The notes beneath the pieces were generated by a model that did not search any database, was not told where the DNA came from, and saw only the letters and a program-made list of their open reading frames with translations. A DNA stretch of 33,729 nucleotides from an uncultured Bacteroidales bacterium (GTDB lineage Bacteria; Bacteroidota; Bacteroidia; Bacteroidales; Bacteroidaceae), in the NCBI GenBank assembly GCA_902801325.1, contig CADCHQ010000024.1, positions 1 to 33,729 of the forward strand, written 5' to 3'. Positions within the stretch are counted from its first letter, which is position 1. Every line of letters begins with the position of its first letter. Below, in pieces: positions 33,112-33,729 of this stretch. Made by a program: the position numbers and the translations under genes.

Positions 33112-33729
33112 ATGAAAAAAGATTTCTTCATGAGAAGCTTGCTGTTGGGACTGATGATAGTCTTCGGCAGCCTATCGGCCTTTGCCCAAGAGGCAATTAC
33201 CATTCGCTTTGTAGATGAAGCCGGAGCACCACTGCGCAAGGCCAGTGCTACACTCCCTGAAAAGATCCGACTCGACGGCACCAACCAATCAACCACCGTC
33301 ACAGTAGTCACGACAGGACTAACCGAGGACATCAAGGTAAGTGTTACCAGTGGCTTTAGCGTGACGCCAGAGAGCATCAAGGCAGGAGCCGAGGAAACGG
33401 AGGTTACCGTAACCAACCTTTCGTCGAGGAACCTTACCACGGGAAAACTGATCTTGCGCTCAGGCGACATTCGCACCTATGTAAACATTGTTGCCAACGG
33501 TACGCCTCTGCCTCAGAAGGACCTCTCGCAGAATCCTATATATAAAGGTAAGGCAGATGACGAATCGAAGTCGTTCGACGCTTCGTCGCTCACCGACAAC
33601 GGATATACCATTGAGGTACGCGCGAAGACGGACGATGCATCCAAGCAGATCCTGCCCTACGCCGTGACAGCCGGCGGTCTCGGATTCAAGGGATACGTCA
33701 AGAGCACGACCATGGGCATGAAGAACTCC
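33112..33729 (+). CDS. Partial secreted protein with beta-sandwich-like N-terminus
   Basis: The frame opens at ATG 33112 and runs without a stop for 206 codons to the window edge, so the C-terminus is missing. Residues 1-26 are a signal peptide (MKKDFFMRSLLLGLMIVF..., cut after AFA). Residues ~60-130 read as a beta-sandwich domain (LTEDIKVSVTSGFSVTPESI, later TTGKLILRSGDIRTYVNIV), like domains that repeat in Bacteroidetes surface proteins. From ~150, NGYTIEVRAKTDDASK suggests the start of a lectin/LamG-like jelly roll. Function cannot be assigned from the visible part; a cell-surface or extracellular role is likely. Confidence 0.8.
   Translation, partial: MKKDFFMRSLLLGLMIVFGSLSAFAQEAITIRFVDEAGAPLRKASATLPEKIRLDGTNQSTTVTVVTTGLTEDIKVSVTSGFSVTPESIKAGAEETEVTVTNLSSRNLTTGKLILRSGDIRTYVNIVANGTPLPQKDLSQNPIYKGKADDESKSFDASSLTDNGYTIEVRAKTDDASKQILPYAVTAGGLGFKGYVKSTTMGMKNS

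Overview
The window looks like chromosomal DNA of a Bacteroidales species, most likely Prevotellaceae. The evidence is: repeated matches to the Bacteroidetes promoter (-7 TAnnTTTG, sometimes with TTTG/TTG about 19-20 bp upstream), mostly weak Shine-Dalgarno signals, a fused SecDF, several BspA-like leucine-rich repeat (LRR_5) surface proteins, a TPR-membrane-AraC regulator, a TonB-receptor-like barrel with a Gly-rich tail, DUF3822 beside rsmD, and two rhomboid/EEP-type neighbours. I see no tRNA, rRNA, CRISPR array, transposase or phage gene.

Layout. 1-3250 is an AT-rich accessory block on the minus strand. A promoter near 2694-2701 drives a ~265-nt, strongly structured leader, then a small 89-aa protein (2152-2421), then a secreted LRR protein with a large unrecognised domain (475-2148). 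Downstream lie a tiny coupled ORF and a signal-peptide-less LRR fragment that runs off the left edge. Upstream, 2702-3250 has no convincing gene but is rich in symmetry: three alternating copies of one 12-14-mer, several palindromes, and a 4-unit, 22-bp-period array of interrupted palindromes. 3437-4981 is a RecD-like helicase carrying a short-repeat insertion.

5094-7013 is a small operon (membrane-anchored hypothetical protein, DUF3822, rsmD). 7112-11455 holds a divergent pair of outer-membrane proteins: a TonB-receptor-like barrel on minus and an OprO/OprP-type porin on plus. 11589-16712 carries secDF, an EEP-family phosphodiesterase and a rhomboid protease on minus. HU (16907-17176) follows on plus, then an ABC exporter, the TPR-AraC regulator, a 1031-aa LRR/EF-hand/dockerin protein, argS, an RNase H domain, and an apparent envelope operon (MsbA-like ABC exporter, LTA-synthase-like enzyme, LpxL-like acyltransferase, LRR lipoprotein). 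The window ends inside another secreted protein.

How it fits together. Most genes serve the envelope: export (SecDF), outer-membrane uptake, lipid A or glycolipid handling, and surface LRR display. The best candidates for something undescribed are the structured leader with its small protein and LRR protein, the symmetric non-coding block 2824-3134 beside it, and the short 9-16-bp repeat arrays scattered in intergenic DNA and in one coding region. All functional statements are from reading the sequence; no database search was run.
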